A DNA stretch of 18,209 nt from Brevibacillus sp. (GTDB lineage: Bacteria; Bacillota; Bacilli; Brevibacillales; Brevibacillaceae), in assembly GCA_029240815.1 (NCBI GenBank), contig JARDZO010000091.1, forward strand, positions 1-18,209, written 5' to 3'. Shown here one piece after another: positions 6,851-13,833 of the stretch (positions within the stretch are counted from its first letter, which is position 1; each line of letters begins with the position of its first letter). The notes under the pieces are model-generated. The model worked only from the letters and a program-made list of their open reading frames with translations, was not told where the DNA came from and ran no database searches. A program made the translations under genes and the position numbers.

Positions 6851-7759
6851 ATGAATCTACATAAGTATTTATTGGCTGGAACACTTGCTGTTGTCTTTTG
6901 GAGTACATCCTTTGTCGGAACCAAAATGGCGTATGAGTCTTTTCCGCCGCTTACTCTCGGTGCTGCTCGCTTTATCGTCGCCTCACTCGTGCTGGGGGCA
7001 TTCCTTTTGATCAAGAAAGAGTTTGTTTTACCTCCCAAAAAGGATTTGCTGCTCATGTCCATCAGCGGTTTATTGGGTGTGACCATTTATTTTGCGATGG
7101 AAAACGTAGGCGTACAACTCACGACAGCTTCCAACGCTGCTCTCATCATCGCATCCTACCCGGCGATTACGGCAGGCTTTGAAGTCTTGTTGAAACGATC
7201 GAGAGTATCCTGGATAAAGGTAATCGGGATCGTCATCACGATCGTGGGCGTCTATCAGATTTCGAGCAGTAACGAGGGTGGAATCGGAGAAGGGCAACTG
7301 GCCGGGAACATCTTGTTGATTGGAGCTGGAGTAGTCTGGGTCTTTTATAATTTTATTACGCGCAGGTTCGTCAATCAGTATTCCATGATCACGGTCTCTT
7401 TTTATCAAACGATCTCGGGAACATTGGCGTTTATTCCTCTGGCTGTCATCGAACGTGGGAAATGGCAAATACCAAGCCTGAATTCGTGGATCGTCATGCT
7501 CTATCTAGGTGTTTTTTGTTCAGTCATCGCATTCATGCTATATAACTACGCCTTGCGAAAGCTATCCCCGAGTACAGCCGTAACACTCATGAATCTTGTT
7601 CCCGTGTTCGGAGTCGTATTTTCTTGGATGATCCTGAACGAGCAAATTCATGCGAGCCAACTCGTGGGAGGAATGATCGTAATCGTGGGAGTGGTTCTGA
7701 GTATGAGGACAGATACTGTCAAGTTGCCATTGTCAGGTACTCCATCTCAGACGGGGTAA
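6851..7759 (+). CDS. EamA/DMT-superfamily transporter
   Basis: This 302-residue protein has about ten hydrophobic segments in two EamA repeats. The first repeat starts with LAVVFWSTSFVGTKMAY and PPLTLGAARFIVA. The second ends with LSPSTAVTLMNLVPVFGVVFSW and a short cytosolic tail. The drug/metabolite transporter family usually exports metabolites, amino acids or toxic analogues across the cytoplasmic membrane; the substrate cannot be inferred. GGGAGG at 6831-6836 is the ribosome binding site, 14 bases from the ATG, a longer than usual spacing, but no other in-frame start fits. Expression is likely controlled by the palindrome at 6790-6814. It is followed by an mgtC-like gene with its own -10 element. 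Confidence 0.9.
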   Translation: MNLHKYLLAGTLAVVFWSTSFVGTKMAYESFPPLTLGAARFIVASLVLGAFLLIKKEFVLPPKKDLLLMSISGLLGVTIYFAMENVGVQLTTASNAALIIASYPAITAGFEVLLKRSRVSWIKVIGIVITIVGVYQISSSNEGGIGEGQLAGNILLIGAGVVWVFYNFITRRFVNQYSMITVSFYQTISGTLAFIPLAVIERGKWQIPSLNSWIVMLYLGVFCSVIAFMLYNYALRKLSPSTAVTLMNLVPVFGVVFSWMILNEQIHASQLVGGMIVIVGVVLSMRTDTVKLPLSGTPSQTG

Positions 7760-7783
7760 GTCCTTCTAAAGTGAGCAGCTCAT

Positions 7784-8310
7784 CGCATATAATCTCTCTA
7801 TCGTCAAAAAGAAGGTGTGTAGGATGGAATTTTTAAATGAAATGGTTGAAGTGCATGTCGTCAAAAATCTGGAGATGTACTTTCGCATCATCGTCAGTGC
7901 CATCCTGGGGCTGTTTATCGGGTGGGATCGGTCAAATGCGAACAAGCCGGCTGGTTTAAAGACGTACATGTATGTCGCTGTGGCCTGCACCCTGATTACA
8001 TTGGTCTCCATCTACAGCACCAAAGAGTACAGCTCGCCTGACAATGGGACGATGATGGACCCGATGCGATTGGCGGCACAAATCGTCACAGGGCTGGGTT
8101 TTCTCGGCGCTGGCGTCATCTTGAAGGACGGTTTGAAGGTAAAAGGTCTTACCTCGGCCGCGATGATCTTCCTCGCCGGGGGGATAGGAATCGGAATTGG
8201 TGCTGGCTTTTACGGAATCGTGATCTTTTCCGTCGTCGTTTCCTATGTGTTGGCTCGGCTCAGTCACCGCTTTGGAGAGGCTCAGCACGGGAATGAGGAA
8301 AACAGTGAAA
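7784..8310 (+). repeat. Direct repeat copy 1: mgtC-like gene plus its -10/leader
   Basis: Similarity to 11228-11753 starts at CGCATATAAT, runs through the leader and coding region, and ends at GAAAACAGTGAAA. Long runs are identical, for example 29 bases inside the region coding for ACTLITLVS. The two copies are 527 and 526 bases long and in the same orientation. Confidence 0.85.
7788..7793 (+). promoter_or_regulatory. -10 element of the first mgtC-like gene
   Basis: There is a perfect TATAAT 30 bases before the ATG, in a leader (CGCATATAAT, CTCTATCG, AAAAAGAAGGTG) that is conserved before the second copy at 11232-11237. No good -35 is visible, so the promoter may be weak or activator-dependent. 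The gene may also be read through from the exporter gene, as I see no terminator between them. Confidence 0.5.
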
Positions 8311-8336
8311 CGAATGACGAACAAGGCGCTCATTGA
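7824..8336 (+). CDS. MgtC/SapB-family membrane protein, copy 1
   Basis: This is a 170-residue protein with about four hydrophobic segments and the MgtC core. It has GLFIGWDRS, then NKPAGLKTYMYV, ACTLITLVS, DPMRLAAQIVTGLGFLGAGVILKDG and GLTSAAMIF (about residues 29-120). MgtC-type proteins act in the cytoplasmic membrane in adaptation to low magnesium, acid or host-like conditions; transport has not been shown. The start is taken at ATG 7824, six bases after GAAGGTG, rather than the in-frame GTG at 7815, which would lie inside the ribosome binding site. It is about 93% identical to the copy at 11267 over 112 central residues. The charged C-terminal tail (NEENSETNDEQ) diverges and lacks the longer soluble domain of some MgtC proteins. 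Two terminators follow. Confidence 0.9.
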   Translation: MEFLNEMVEVHVVKNLEMYFRIIVSAILGLFIGWDRSNANKPAGLKTYMYVAVACTLITLVSIYSTKEYSSPDNGTMMDPMRLAAQIVTGLGFLGAGVILKDGLKVKGLTSAAMIFLAGGIGIGIGAGFYGIVIFSVVVSYVLARLSHRFGEAQHGNEENSETNDEQGAH

Positions 8337-8359
8337 AAAAAGGGACAGCATACAAGGCA

Positions 8360-8396
8360 GACTCGGAACCAGGAAAGTGGATTCCGGGTCTTTTTT
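8360..8396 (+). terminator. Terminator of the first mgtC-like gene
   Basis: GACTCGGAACC (8360-8370) pairs with GGATTCCGGGTC (8379-8390), allowing one G-U pair and one mismatch. Six Ts follow at 8391-8396. This is a standard intrinsic terminator on the plus strand. Confidence 0.85.
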
Positions 8397-8405
8397 ACGT
8401 AAGAA

Positions 8406-8444
8406 AAAACAGGTACCCACCCGTTGGAATGGAGTACCTGTTTT
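8406..8444. terminator. Terminator, mainly for the minus-strand saccharopine-dehydrogenase-like gene
   Basis: AAAACAGGTAC (8406-8416) pairs with GTACCTGTTTT (8434-8444), with further pairing inside (CCA/TGG and CC/GG). On the minus strand it is followed by six Ts (complement of 8404-8409), so it mainly ends the gene at 8457-9647. On the plus strand it backs up the terminator at 8360. The arms match those of the terminator at 5803-5842. Confidence 0.85.
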
Positions 8445-8456
8445 GGTTTCGTAGTG

Positions 8457-9647
8457 CTACCTGGTCACTTGTGCCGACACATCCAATTGTGTAATCTCCT
8501 CATGCATGAAGATTCCGCGCTTCTTTAGCTCAGCGAATATTTCCGCAGGCTCAAACGCGTCTTCAGGAATGAGTACGCCTGTCTTTTTCACCTGGCCTTT
8601 CGCGATCATTTCTGTCGCGATGGCCATGGGGATTCCGACATTGCGCGTATAGGCGCGCAGCTTTTCCCATCCCTCCACTGTTCCATCAGAAGCAGGATGA
8701 GTATGATAGAGGACATGCTGCACGCGATGCCCGTCTTTTACGCCGATGACTTCCACATGCAAGGAATAGCCGTACAGCTGCGTTTCCTGACCTTCCGTGG
8801 AGTGGAACAGGTATTCACTGATGCAATCGAGAATGCCGATCTCCTTGCCATTGACGGAAATCATATCATTGCGCATGAAGCCCCAATCGTAAAGGGCGCG
8901 GACTAGCTGCATGTTTTTCGCTGGCCATGTACCGCGCACTTCGATGAGCTGGACGTTTTTGTGAGCGAGGGCAGCTGCCAACGTTTTCGTCTCGGCGTGG
9001 GGGATGATGTACTGGACGGTCTTTCCATAAGGTTCAGGCAATAAGATCTCACGTGGACGGGCAAATGGGGGGACTTGTACGAACTCTCCGTTTTCATAAA
9101 TGACACGGCCGGGCAAAAGGGGATCGTACTCATAGGTGGTCGTTTCGGTGATGGAGCGTGAAAAAGCAATTGGGCGAAAAGCGCCATGGCTGACTCGCAC
9201 GGACTCGACTGTATCCAATTGATTGGCCGCATGCATCGCCATCATCTGTGTGACACCAGGTGTCATGCCAAATCCCGGTACACACGTCTTGTTATGCTTT
9301 TGGAATAGCTCATTGTAAGCATCTTCTGCACCAAAGCCATTCAGATTGATTCCGTGGCAGCCTGCTTCCGCAATGCATGCGGTGGAAAGGCCATTCAACG
9401 TGATTGTCGTCCCATCCATGACGATGTCGTACCCTTTCATCTTGTTGACGGTGTCTTCGCGGTCACGAACGTTGATTTGGACAAAATCGACGCGGGGATC
9501 GTTCAAGGATTCGACGATAGCACGCCCTTCCGTTTCATTAAAATCAGCGACCGTGATCCTCTCAAAGCTGGAATACTGTACCAGATCGAGAATCGATTCC
9601 CGGCAAATTCTCCCGGCACCACCCAAGCAAAGTACTTTCACGACCAT
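8457..9647 (-). CDS. Saccharopine dehydrogenase-family NAD(P)-dependent oxidoreductase
   Basis: This 396-residue cytosolic enzyme has an N-terminal Rossmann fold: KVLCLGGAGRICRES at residues 4-18, then ITVADFNETEGRA with the acidic residue after strand 2. A substrate domain typical of the LYS9/saccharopine dehydrogenase superfamily follows, including GINLNGFGAED, CVPGFGMTPGVTQMMA and TRNVGIPMAIATEMIA. Superfamily members reversibly join or split amino acids and oxo acids (saccharopine, carboxynorspermidine, opines); the exact substrate is not evident. The ATG at 9647 has a GGAGGGTGA site. The gene is divergent from an MHS transporter, with a candidate CodY box in its 5' leader, which points to amino-acid-related metabolism switched on by starvation (inferred). 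Confidence 0.85.
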   Translation of the reverse strand: MVVKVLCLGGAGRICRESILDLVQYSSFERITVADFNETEGRAIVESLNDPRVDFVQINVRDREDTVNKMKGYDIVMDGTTITLNGLSTACIAEAGCHGINLNGFGAEDAYNELFQKHNKTCVPGFGMTPGVTQMMAMHAANQLDTVESVRVSHGAFRPIAFSRSITETTTYEYDPLLPGRVIYENGEFVQVPPFARPREILLPEPYGKTVQYIIPHAETKTLAAALAHKNVQLIEVRGTWPAKNMQLVRALYDWGFMRNDMISVNGKEIGILDCISEYLFHSTEGQETQLYGYSLHVEVIGVKDGHRVQHVLYHTHPASDGTVEGWEKLRAYTRNVGIPMAIATEMIAKGQVKKTGVLIPEDAFEPAEIFAELKKRGIFMHEEITQLDVSAQVTR

Positions 9648-9666
9648 TCACCCTCCAAAAAAGTAA

Positions 9667-9681
9667 TATTTTCTGAACATT
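9667..9681. promoter_or_regulatory. Candidate CodY box in the leader of the saccharopine-dehydrogenase-like gene
   Basis: On the minus strand the site reads AATGTTCAGAAAATA. This matches 13 of 15 positions of the CodY consensus AATTTTCWGAAAATT. It lies between the -10 element at 9697 and the ribosome binding site, where CodY would block transcription while branched-chain amino acids and GTP are plentiful. Confidence 0.5.
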
Positions 9682-9696
9682 CTGATGCTTGATTTG

Positions 9697-9705
9697 AGTA
9701 TAGCA
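9697..9705 (-). promoter_or_regulatory. Extended -10 promoter of the saccharopine-dehydrogenase-like gene
   Basis: The minus strand reads TGCTATACT, an extended -10 (TGn followed by TATACT, one mismatch). The -35 region has no good match, which is common for extended -10 promoters. Transcription would start near 9690, leaving a leader of about 40 bases that contains the candidate CodY box. Confidence 0.55.
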
Positions 9706-9846
9706 TAAACGCTGTTGTTTGTGTGTAATTTGTTGTGATTATTTCGTGTGTTTGATTTTGTTTTCGTTTTTTATGTAGAAAAAGCAATTAAAAGCAACTT
9801 TAAAATTCATTTTGTAAAACTAATACCAAATAAATACAACAAACTA

Positions 9847-9876
9847 TGGACATATAAACAGGAGCAGGTGTAAAAT
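9847..9876 (+). promoter_or_regulatory. Candidate promoter of the MFS transporter gene
   Basis: TGGACA (9847-9852), an 18-base spacer and TAAAAT (9871-9876) each match consensus at five of six bases. The spacer region between the divergent genes is very AT-rich, so chance matches are possible. The candidate CodY box at 9872-9886 overlaps the -10. Confidence 0.45.
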
Positions 9877-9886
9877 TTAGAAAATT
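9872..9886. promoter_or_regulatory. Candidate CodY box overlapping the MFS promoter
   Basis: AAAATTTAGAAAATT matches the CodY consensus AATTTTCWGAAAATT at 12 of 15 positions. It overlaps the proposed -10 element and start point of the transporter gene. It is weaker than the site at 9667, and the local AT-richness raises the chance of a random match. Confidence 0.35.
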
Positions 9887-9940
9887 CAATTTATAAAACG
9901 ATAATAATTAGAACTGTCAAGCGGCAGAGGAGGAGTGATT

Positions 9941-11236
9941 ATGAAGCAAAAGCAGGCTGCACAAACGAGGAGAGCATTGATAGCGAGTCTGATTGGCAGT
10001 TCCATCGAGTATTACGATTATTTACTGTTTGGAACCATGGCATCTCTTGTCTTCAACAAACTCTTTTTCCCAACGCTCGATTCTTTTGCGGGGTTGCTCC
10101 TGGCTTATGCTTCATTTGGCATCCCGTACTTTTTCAGGCCGCTCGGCGGTATCATTTTTAGCCATATCGGCGACAAGCTTGGACGGAAAAAAACGTTGGT
10201 ATTGACACTAGCGTTGATGGGCTTATCTACCGTTTTGATCGGATGTTTGCCTGATTATGAAATGATCGGTATGTGGGCTCCCTGCCTGTTGGTTTTGCTC
10301 CGACTGATACAAGGAATAGGGATTGGCGGAGAATGGGGAGGGGCATTACTCTTGGCAGTGGAATACTCGCCCGAAAAAAAGAAAGGTTTTGGCGGTAGCA
10401 TCCCGATGATGGGATCAGCAGTCGGAATGCTTCTCGGGACGGTGACCGTATCGATCATGGGACTGCTACCCGAACAGCAGTTTTTGTCTTGGGGCTGGCG
10501 AGTACCGTTTTTGTTGAGTGTTGTGCTGGTTTTCGTTGGCTTATGGATTCGACGTGGCTTGGAAGAGACTCCAGACTTCCAGCAGATCAAGGACAGCGGC
10601 AACGTTTCCAAATTTCCACTAGGAGAGACCTTGCGCCACTACCGGAAGGAAGTCCTGCTGACGATTGGGGTCAAGCTGGTCGAATCTGCGCCTTTTTATA
10701 TTTTCGCGACGTTCGTCATATCCTACGCGACAGGACAGCTACACATGGATCGAATATCGGTGTTGAATGCGGTCACGCTAGGCACACTGTTCTCTGCTTT
10801 CGTCATTCCTTTTACCGGGATGTTGGCGGACCGGATTGGTCGAAAACGTATTTTTATTATGGGGACATCAGGCATGATCCTCTTTGCGTTTCCGTACTTT
10901 CAACTGCTCTCCTATCAATCCGTCTTTACATTAACAATGGCGACAGTCCTGGGTATGGGGCTGTGGGGCGTGATTACTGCAGTCATGGGGACTCTTGTTT
11001 CTGACATGTTTGGGGCAAGAGTGAGATACACGGGCATTTCTGTAGGCTATCAGGTGGGCGCAGCATTAGCGGGAGGAATGGCGCCATTGATCGCGACCGC
11101 GCTCATTCATTCTTTTAATGGCTCCTGGGTTCCCGTCGGCATCTTCCTCATCGTAATCGGAGCCATTTCTCTGATATCCGCTTTGTTTGTCCCAAATTCA
11201 ATTCCGCCAGTCTATTCAACGAACGACCGCATATAA
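9941..11236 (+). CDS. MFS transporter, metabolite:H+ symporter (MHS) type
   Basis: This 431-residue protein has about twelve hydrophobic segments. Helix 1 has the MHS signature SSIEYYDYLLFG (about residues 20-31). The loop between helices 2 and 3 has GDKLGRKKTL, and the repeated motif ADRIGRKR appears in the second half. RLIQGIGIGGEWGGALLLAVEY marks helix 4. The MHS group (ProP, KgtP, ShiA, citrate transporters) imports organic acids, betaines or proline by proton symport. An in-frame GTG exists at 9935, but the ATG at 9941 is chosen because it is seven bases after AGGAGG at 9928-9933. It is divergent from the saccharopine-dehydrogenase-like gene and likely supplies or removes that enzyme's substrate. 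Its stop codon lies inside the -10 box of the next gene. Confidence 0.9.
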   Translation: MKQKQAAQTRRALIASLIGSSIEYYDYLLFGTMASLVFNKLFFPTLDSFAGLLLAYASFGIPYFFRPLGGIIFSHIGDKLGRKKTLVLTLALMGLSTVLIGCLPDYEMIGMWAPCLLVLLRLIQGIGIGGEWGGALLLAVEYSPEKKKGFGGSIPMMGSAVGMLLGTVTVSIMGLLPEQQFLSWGWRVPFLLSVVLVFVGLWIRRGLEETPDFQQIKDSGNVSKFPLGETLRHYRKEVLLTIGVKLVESAPFYIFATFVISYATGQLHMDRISVLNAVTLGTLFSAFVIPFTGMLADRIGRKRIFIMGTSGMILFAFPYFQLLSYQSVFTLTMATVLGMGLWGVITAVMGTLVSDMFGARVRYTGISVGYQVGAALAGGMAPLIATALIHSFNGSWVPVGIFLIVIGAISLISALFVPNSIPPVYSTNDRI

Positions 11237-11753
11237 TGTCTCTATCGCAAAAAGAAGGTGCGTGGGATGGAATATTTGAATGTCATTTACGAACATCATG
11301 TCTTTATGAATCTGGAAATGTATATCCGTGTTGTCATCAGTGCAGTACTCGGCCTGTTTATCGGGTGGGATCGTTCTCATCGGAACAAGCCGGCTGGTTT
11401 GAAGACGTACATGTATGTCTCTGTCGCCTGCACCCTGATTACATTGGTCTCCATTTACAGCACAAAGATGTACAGTTCCCCTAATAGCGGGACGATGATG
11501 GATCCGATGCGATTAGCTGCGCAAATCGTGACCGGACTGGGTTTTTTGGGAGCAGGTGTCATTTTAAAGGATGGTTTGCAGGTAAAAGGTTTGACCTCGG
11601 CTGCGATGATCTTTTTCGCCGGAGGGATTGGAATCGGGATCGGCGCTGGATTTTATGGAATCGTGATCTTCTCCGTTGTCGTTTCGTTTGCGTTGGCGAG
11701 GCTCAGTCAACGTTTTGAAGAGGTCCAGCACAGGCGTATGGAAAACAGTGAAA
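11228..11753 (+). repeat. Direct repeat copy 2: mgtC-like gene plus its -10/leader
   Basis: This is the partner of 7784-8310, same orientation, starting 3444 bases downstream. Similarity covers the leader (CGCATATAAT...CTCTATCG...AAAAAGAAGGTG) as well as the coding sequence, so the unit that was duplicated included the -10 box. The first bases lie inside the end of the MFS gene. Confidence 0.85.
11232..11237 (+). promoter_or_regulatory. -10 element of the second mgtC-like gene
   Basis: A perfect TATAAT overlaps the TAA stop (11234-11236) of the MFS gene and lies 29 bases before the ATG at 11267. It is conserved with the first copy. No strong -35 is seen, and read-through from the MFS gene is likely. 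Confidence 0.5.
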
Positions 11754-11788
11754 AAGCGGCTCCAGTGAAACAGCAAGGTGTTAGCTGA
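11267..11788 (+). CDS. MgtC/SapB-family membrane protein, copy 2
   Basis: This is a 173-residue paralogue of the gene at 7824, with the same MgtC core (GLFIGWDRS, NKPAGLKTYMYV, TGLGFLGAGVILKDG). By eye there are only 8 differences over 112 central residues. The first 25 residues and the tail after VVVS differ more; the tail here ends in basic and polar residues (RRMENSEKAAPVK). The start is ATG 11267 after GAAGGTG, not the GTG at 11258. The close match suggests a recent duplication or gene conversion with retained membrane function. It is probably partly co-transcribed with the MFS gene, as no terminator separates them. The role inferred for MgtC proteins (magnesium or acid adaptation) applies equally to both copies. 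Confidence 0.9.
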   Translation: MEYLNVIYEHHVFMNLEMYIRVVISAVLGLFIGWDRSHRNKPAGLKTYMYVSVACTLITLVSIYSTKMYSSPNSGTMMDPMRLAAQIVTGLGFLGAGVILKDGLQVKGLTSAAMIFFAGGIGIGIGAGFYGIVIFSVVVSFALARLSQRFEEVQHRRMENSEKAAPVKQQGVS

Positions 11789-11808
11789 ACGAAGAAGATA
11801 GAGGATGG

Positions 11809-11850
11809 GCCCAGATCTAGCAATTGCAGGTCTGGGCTATCTGTCTTTTA
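11809..11850 (+). terminator. Terminator after the second mgtC-like gene
   Basis: GCCCAGATCT (11809-11818) pairs with AGGTCTGGGC (11828-11837) with one mismatch, around a nine-base loop. The following tract (TATCTGTCTTTT) is only partly T-rich, so termination may be incomplete. Confidence 0.65.
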
Positions 11851-12001
11851 TGCGAATGCGGAGCGATTGTTGGCTGGTTGCTTCAAAAATGGGAATATTA
11901 CCGAAAACCTAACTTTAGTTAGTCTCGTTTTCACGATCAATTTGTTACGTTATAGGGAAGGCACCCATTTCGTATCGACTGGAAAGGGGACAAGCATTCG
12001 T

Positions 12002-12469
12002 ATGCATGAAGAGTTTTGGTATTCGCTCCAATTGTATCTGCTGACGCTGGTGATGACGCCTTTCGGGCTGGTGGTCATTCCCCGGGGAATCGACACACTC
12101 ATCCAGCATGCGGCACTTGCCCTGATGTTTTACGGGTATTTGCTACTCAATCCGCTTCTGTTTAGCTCCTATCTTCGTCGCTTGAAAAAGAAGGACGGCT
12201 TGCAAAGAGGGACGGATAGGAGCAAACAAAAGCTATGGTGGAGAGCTGCCTGCTGGACGATCTTCTCTCATTTTATTTTGTATGAAATGATCTTCGTTTG
12301 GCTTTTGCGCGTGAATCCTCAGACGCTCCATCCTCCCATCGAGGTCGTCGGACTTTCAGCAATCGCCTTGTTCGTCCTGACGGGAAGTACGGGATTGTTG
12401 GCGTACAAGCATTCGTTGTACGTAAAAAAGAGCAGACCTCCTTCTCACTCCACTGTTTTTCGAAAGTAA
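12002..12469 (+). CDS. Small integral membrane protein, unknown function
   Basis: This is a 155-residue protein with about four hydrophobic segments: LQLYLLTLVMTPFGLVVI, ALALMFYGYLLLNPLLF, CWTIFSHFILYEMIFVWLL and VVGLSAIALFVLTGSTGLLAY. A basic loop (RRLKKKDGLQ) lies in the middle and the tail is basic. I recognise no family. The frame is open back to a TTG at 11867, but the ATG at 12002 is chosen. The extension is poor in membrane-protein character, includes the region after the terminator, and AAAGGGG at 11983-11989 can serve the ATG (12-base spacing, long). The 213-base spacer upstream holds an imperfect promoter (TTTTCA, 17 bases, TATAGG at 11951) and a CTAACT/AGTTAG inverted repeat at 11909-11922. 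Confidence 0.65.
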   Translation: MHEEFWYSLQLYLLTLVMTPFGLVVIPRGIDTLIQHAALALMFYGYLLLNPLLFSSYLRRLKKKDGLQRGTDRSKQKLWWRAACWTIFSHFILYEMIFVWLLRVNPQTLHPPIEVVGLSAIALFVLTGSTGLLAYKHSLYVKKSRPPSHSTVFRK

Positions 12470-12484
12470 CGCTTTTCTTTTCGT

Positions 12485-12516
12485 GACGAGCCACCTATCT
12501 GGCCGTTATTTTTTTT
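12485..12516 (+). terminator. Weak intrinsic terminator after the membrane-protein gene
   Basis: ACG-A-GCC (12486-12492) pairs with GGC-CGT (12501-12506 region), with one bulge, followed by TTA and a run of eight Ts ending at 12516. The stem is short; the T-run makes a terminator plausible. Confidence 0.5.
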
Positions 12517-12590
12517 GTCTTGATATTCCTCTGACAAATGGCCCTTATTCTAGCAATATCCACATTAGATGAAGAAAGAGGCGAATGAGA

Positions 12591-13706
12591 ATGAGAGACG
12601 AACGGATTGGCAAGATCGCGAACAATTTGCTGGATTACAGTCTGGATGTGCAGCCGGGAGAAAACATCATGATCATGGTCTACGACGAAGGCGAGATTTT
12701 GGCAGCCGAGCTGGTGAAACAGCTGTACGACAAAGGTGCATTTCCCCATTTGCGTTTTATCAGACCAAAGGTGCAACGAGAATGGATGAAAGGGCTGTCG
12801 GAGGCACAAATTGCCCAATCAGTACGCTGGGAAGAAGAAATGTGGCTGGGGATGCAAGGATACATCGGGATTCACGGTGAGACCAATGGCAGTGAGATGC
12901 GGGATGTTCCGGAAGAAAAGAATCGCTTGTTCGCAGAAGCCTATCGGCAAATTGCCCATCATATCGATAACAAGATAAAAGGGATGCGCATCAATTATCC
13001 GACGTCTGCCTTGGCGCAAAAGGCAAACATGCCCACAGAAGCCTTCGAGGACTTCTATTTTGAAGTATGCGCATTCGACTACCGAAAAATGGCGGAAGCA
13101 TGTCAACCACTCTACGAATTGATGGGCAAGACGGATCGGGTCCGCATCGTCGGTCCAGGGACAGATGTGTCGTTTTCGATCAAGGGAATTGGGACGAAGA
13201 CTGCGGTAGGCAAGCGCAATATGCCCGATGGAGAAGTGTATACGGCCCCTGTAAGAGGCTCCATTGAGGGGACCATTAGCTACAACACCCCTAGCCAGTA
13301 CAAAGGGACGTTGTTTGAAAATGTCCGGTTTGTCTTTCGGCAAGGCAAGATTGTGGAGGCGACTGCCAATCATACAGAAAGACTCAACCAAATCTTGGAC
13401 AGCGATGAGGGCGCACGTTATATCGGGGAATTCGCCATTGCCTTTCACCCGAACATTCTGCATCCGATGGGAGACATTTTGTTCGACGAAAAGATTGCGG
13501 GCAGCTTTCATTTGACACCGGGTCAGGCATACGATGAAGCGGACAATGGAAACAAGAGTACGATCCACTGGGATTTGATCAACATCCAGCGACCTGAATA
13601 TGGGGGCGGCGAAATCTGGTTTGATGACAGACTCATTCGCAAGGACGGGGTGTTCGTTCATGAGGCCTTGCTGGGACTAAATCCAGAACGACTCGGAAGA
13701 AAGTAG
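12591..13706 (+). CDS. Aminopeptidase, peptidase family M29
   Basis: This 371-residue cytosolic enzyme has the M29 layout. The N-terminal domain contains DERIGKIANNLLDYSLDVQPGE, and the C-terminal metal-binding domain has all expected ligands. These are Glu215 in PDGEVYTAP, Glu280 in YIGEFAIAFHP, His307 in GSFHL, Tyr314 in GQAYDEA, and His326 and Asp328 in STIHWDL (numbers from this start). M29 enzymes are two-metal exopeptidases that remove N-terminal residues from peptides. ATGs occur at 12585 and 12591; the second is preferred because it lies nine bases after AGAGG, against three for the first. No signal peptide is present. It stands alone between a weak terminator and a gene with its own promoter. 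Confidence 0.92.
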   Translation: MRDERIGKIANNLLDYSLDVQPGENIMIMVYDEGEILAAELVKQLYDKGAFPHLRFIRPKVQREWMKGLSEAQIAQSVRWEEEMWLGMQGYIGIHGETNGSEMRDVPEEKNRLFAEAYRQIAHHIDNKIKGMRINYPTSALAQKANMPTEAFEDFYFEVCAFDYRKMAEACQPLYELMGKTDRVRIVGPGTDVSFSIKGIGTKTAVGKRNMPDGEVYTAPVRGSIEGTISYNTPSQYKGTLFENVRFVFRQGKIVEATANHTERLNQILDSDEGARYIGEFAIAFHPNILHPMGDILFDEKIAGSFHLTPGQAYDEADNGNKSTIHWDLINIQRPEYGGGEIWFDDRLIRKDGVFVHEALLGLNPERLGRK

Positions 13707-13765
13707 CTGCTTCTCAAGGACAAGCGTAAGATAAATGCTAGTGGTTCGTCTCCCATTAAAAACGA

Positions 13766-13793
13766 GCAGGAATTTTAGAAGGATTCAGAGAAG
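13766..13793 (+). promoter_or_regulatory. Candidate SigH-type promoter
   Basis: GCAGGAATT (13766-13774), 12 bases, then AGAGAAG (13787-13793). The first block fits the SigH -35 consensus RnAGGAWWW exactly. The second misses only the last base of RnnGAAT. It precedes the reductase gene by about 40 bases. A SigA alternative would use TATATT at 13794-13799, which lacks a good -35. Confidence 0.4.
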
Positions 13794-13833
13794 TATATTT
13801 GTTGGATAGAGATGAGCGATAGGAGTGGTGAAC

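Noticed and set aside
7794..7823. Magnesium-sensing (M-box type) leader before the mgtC-like genes
   Set aside because: Only about 30 bases separate the -10 box from the start codon in both copies, far too short for such a riboswitch, and no hairpins are seen there.
9809..9826. A third CodY-like sequence (ATTCATTTTGTAAAAC) in the divergent spacer
   Set aside because: It differs from the CodY consensus at about five of fifteen positions, which is expected by chance in such AT-rich DNA.
11867..12001. N-terminal extension (45 codons from a TTG) of the membrane-protein gene
   Set aside because: The TTG has no good ribosome binding site, lies almost on the preceding terminator, and the added residues do not look like a signal or membrane segment.
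12819..13661. Minus-strand open frame (280 codons) opposite the M29 aminopeptidase
   Set aside because: The plus-strand enzyme has every expected metal ligand. The antisense frame has no motif and no start signals.
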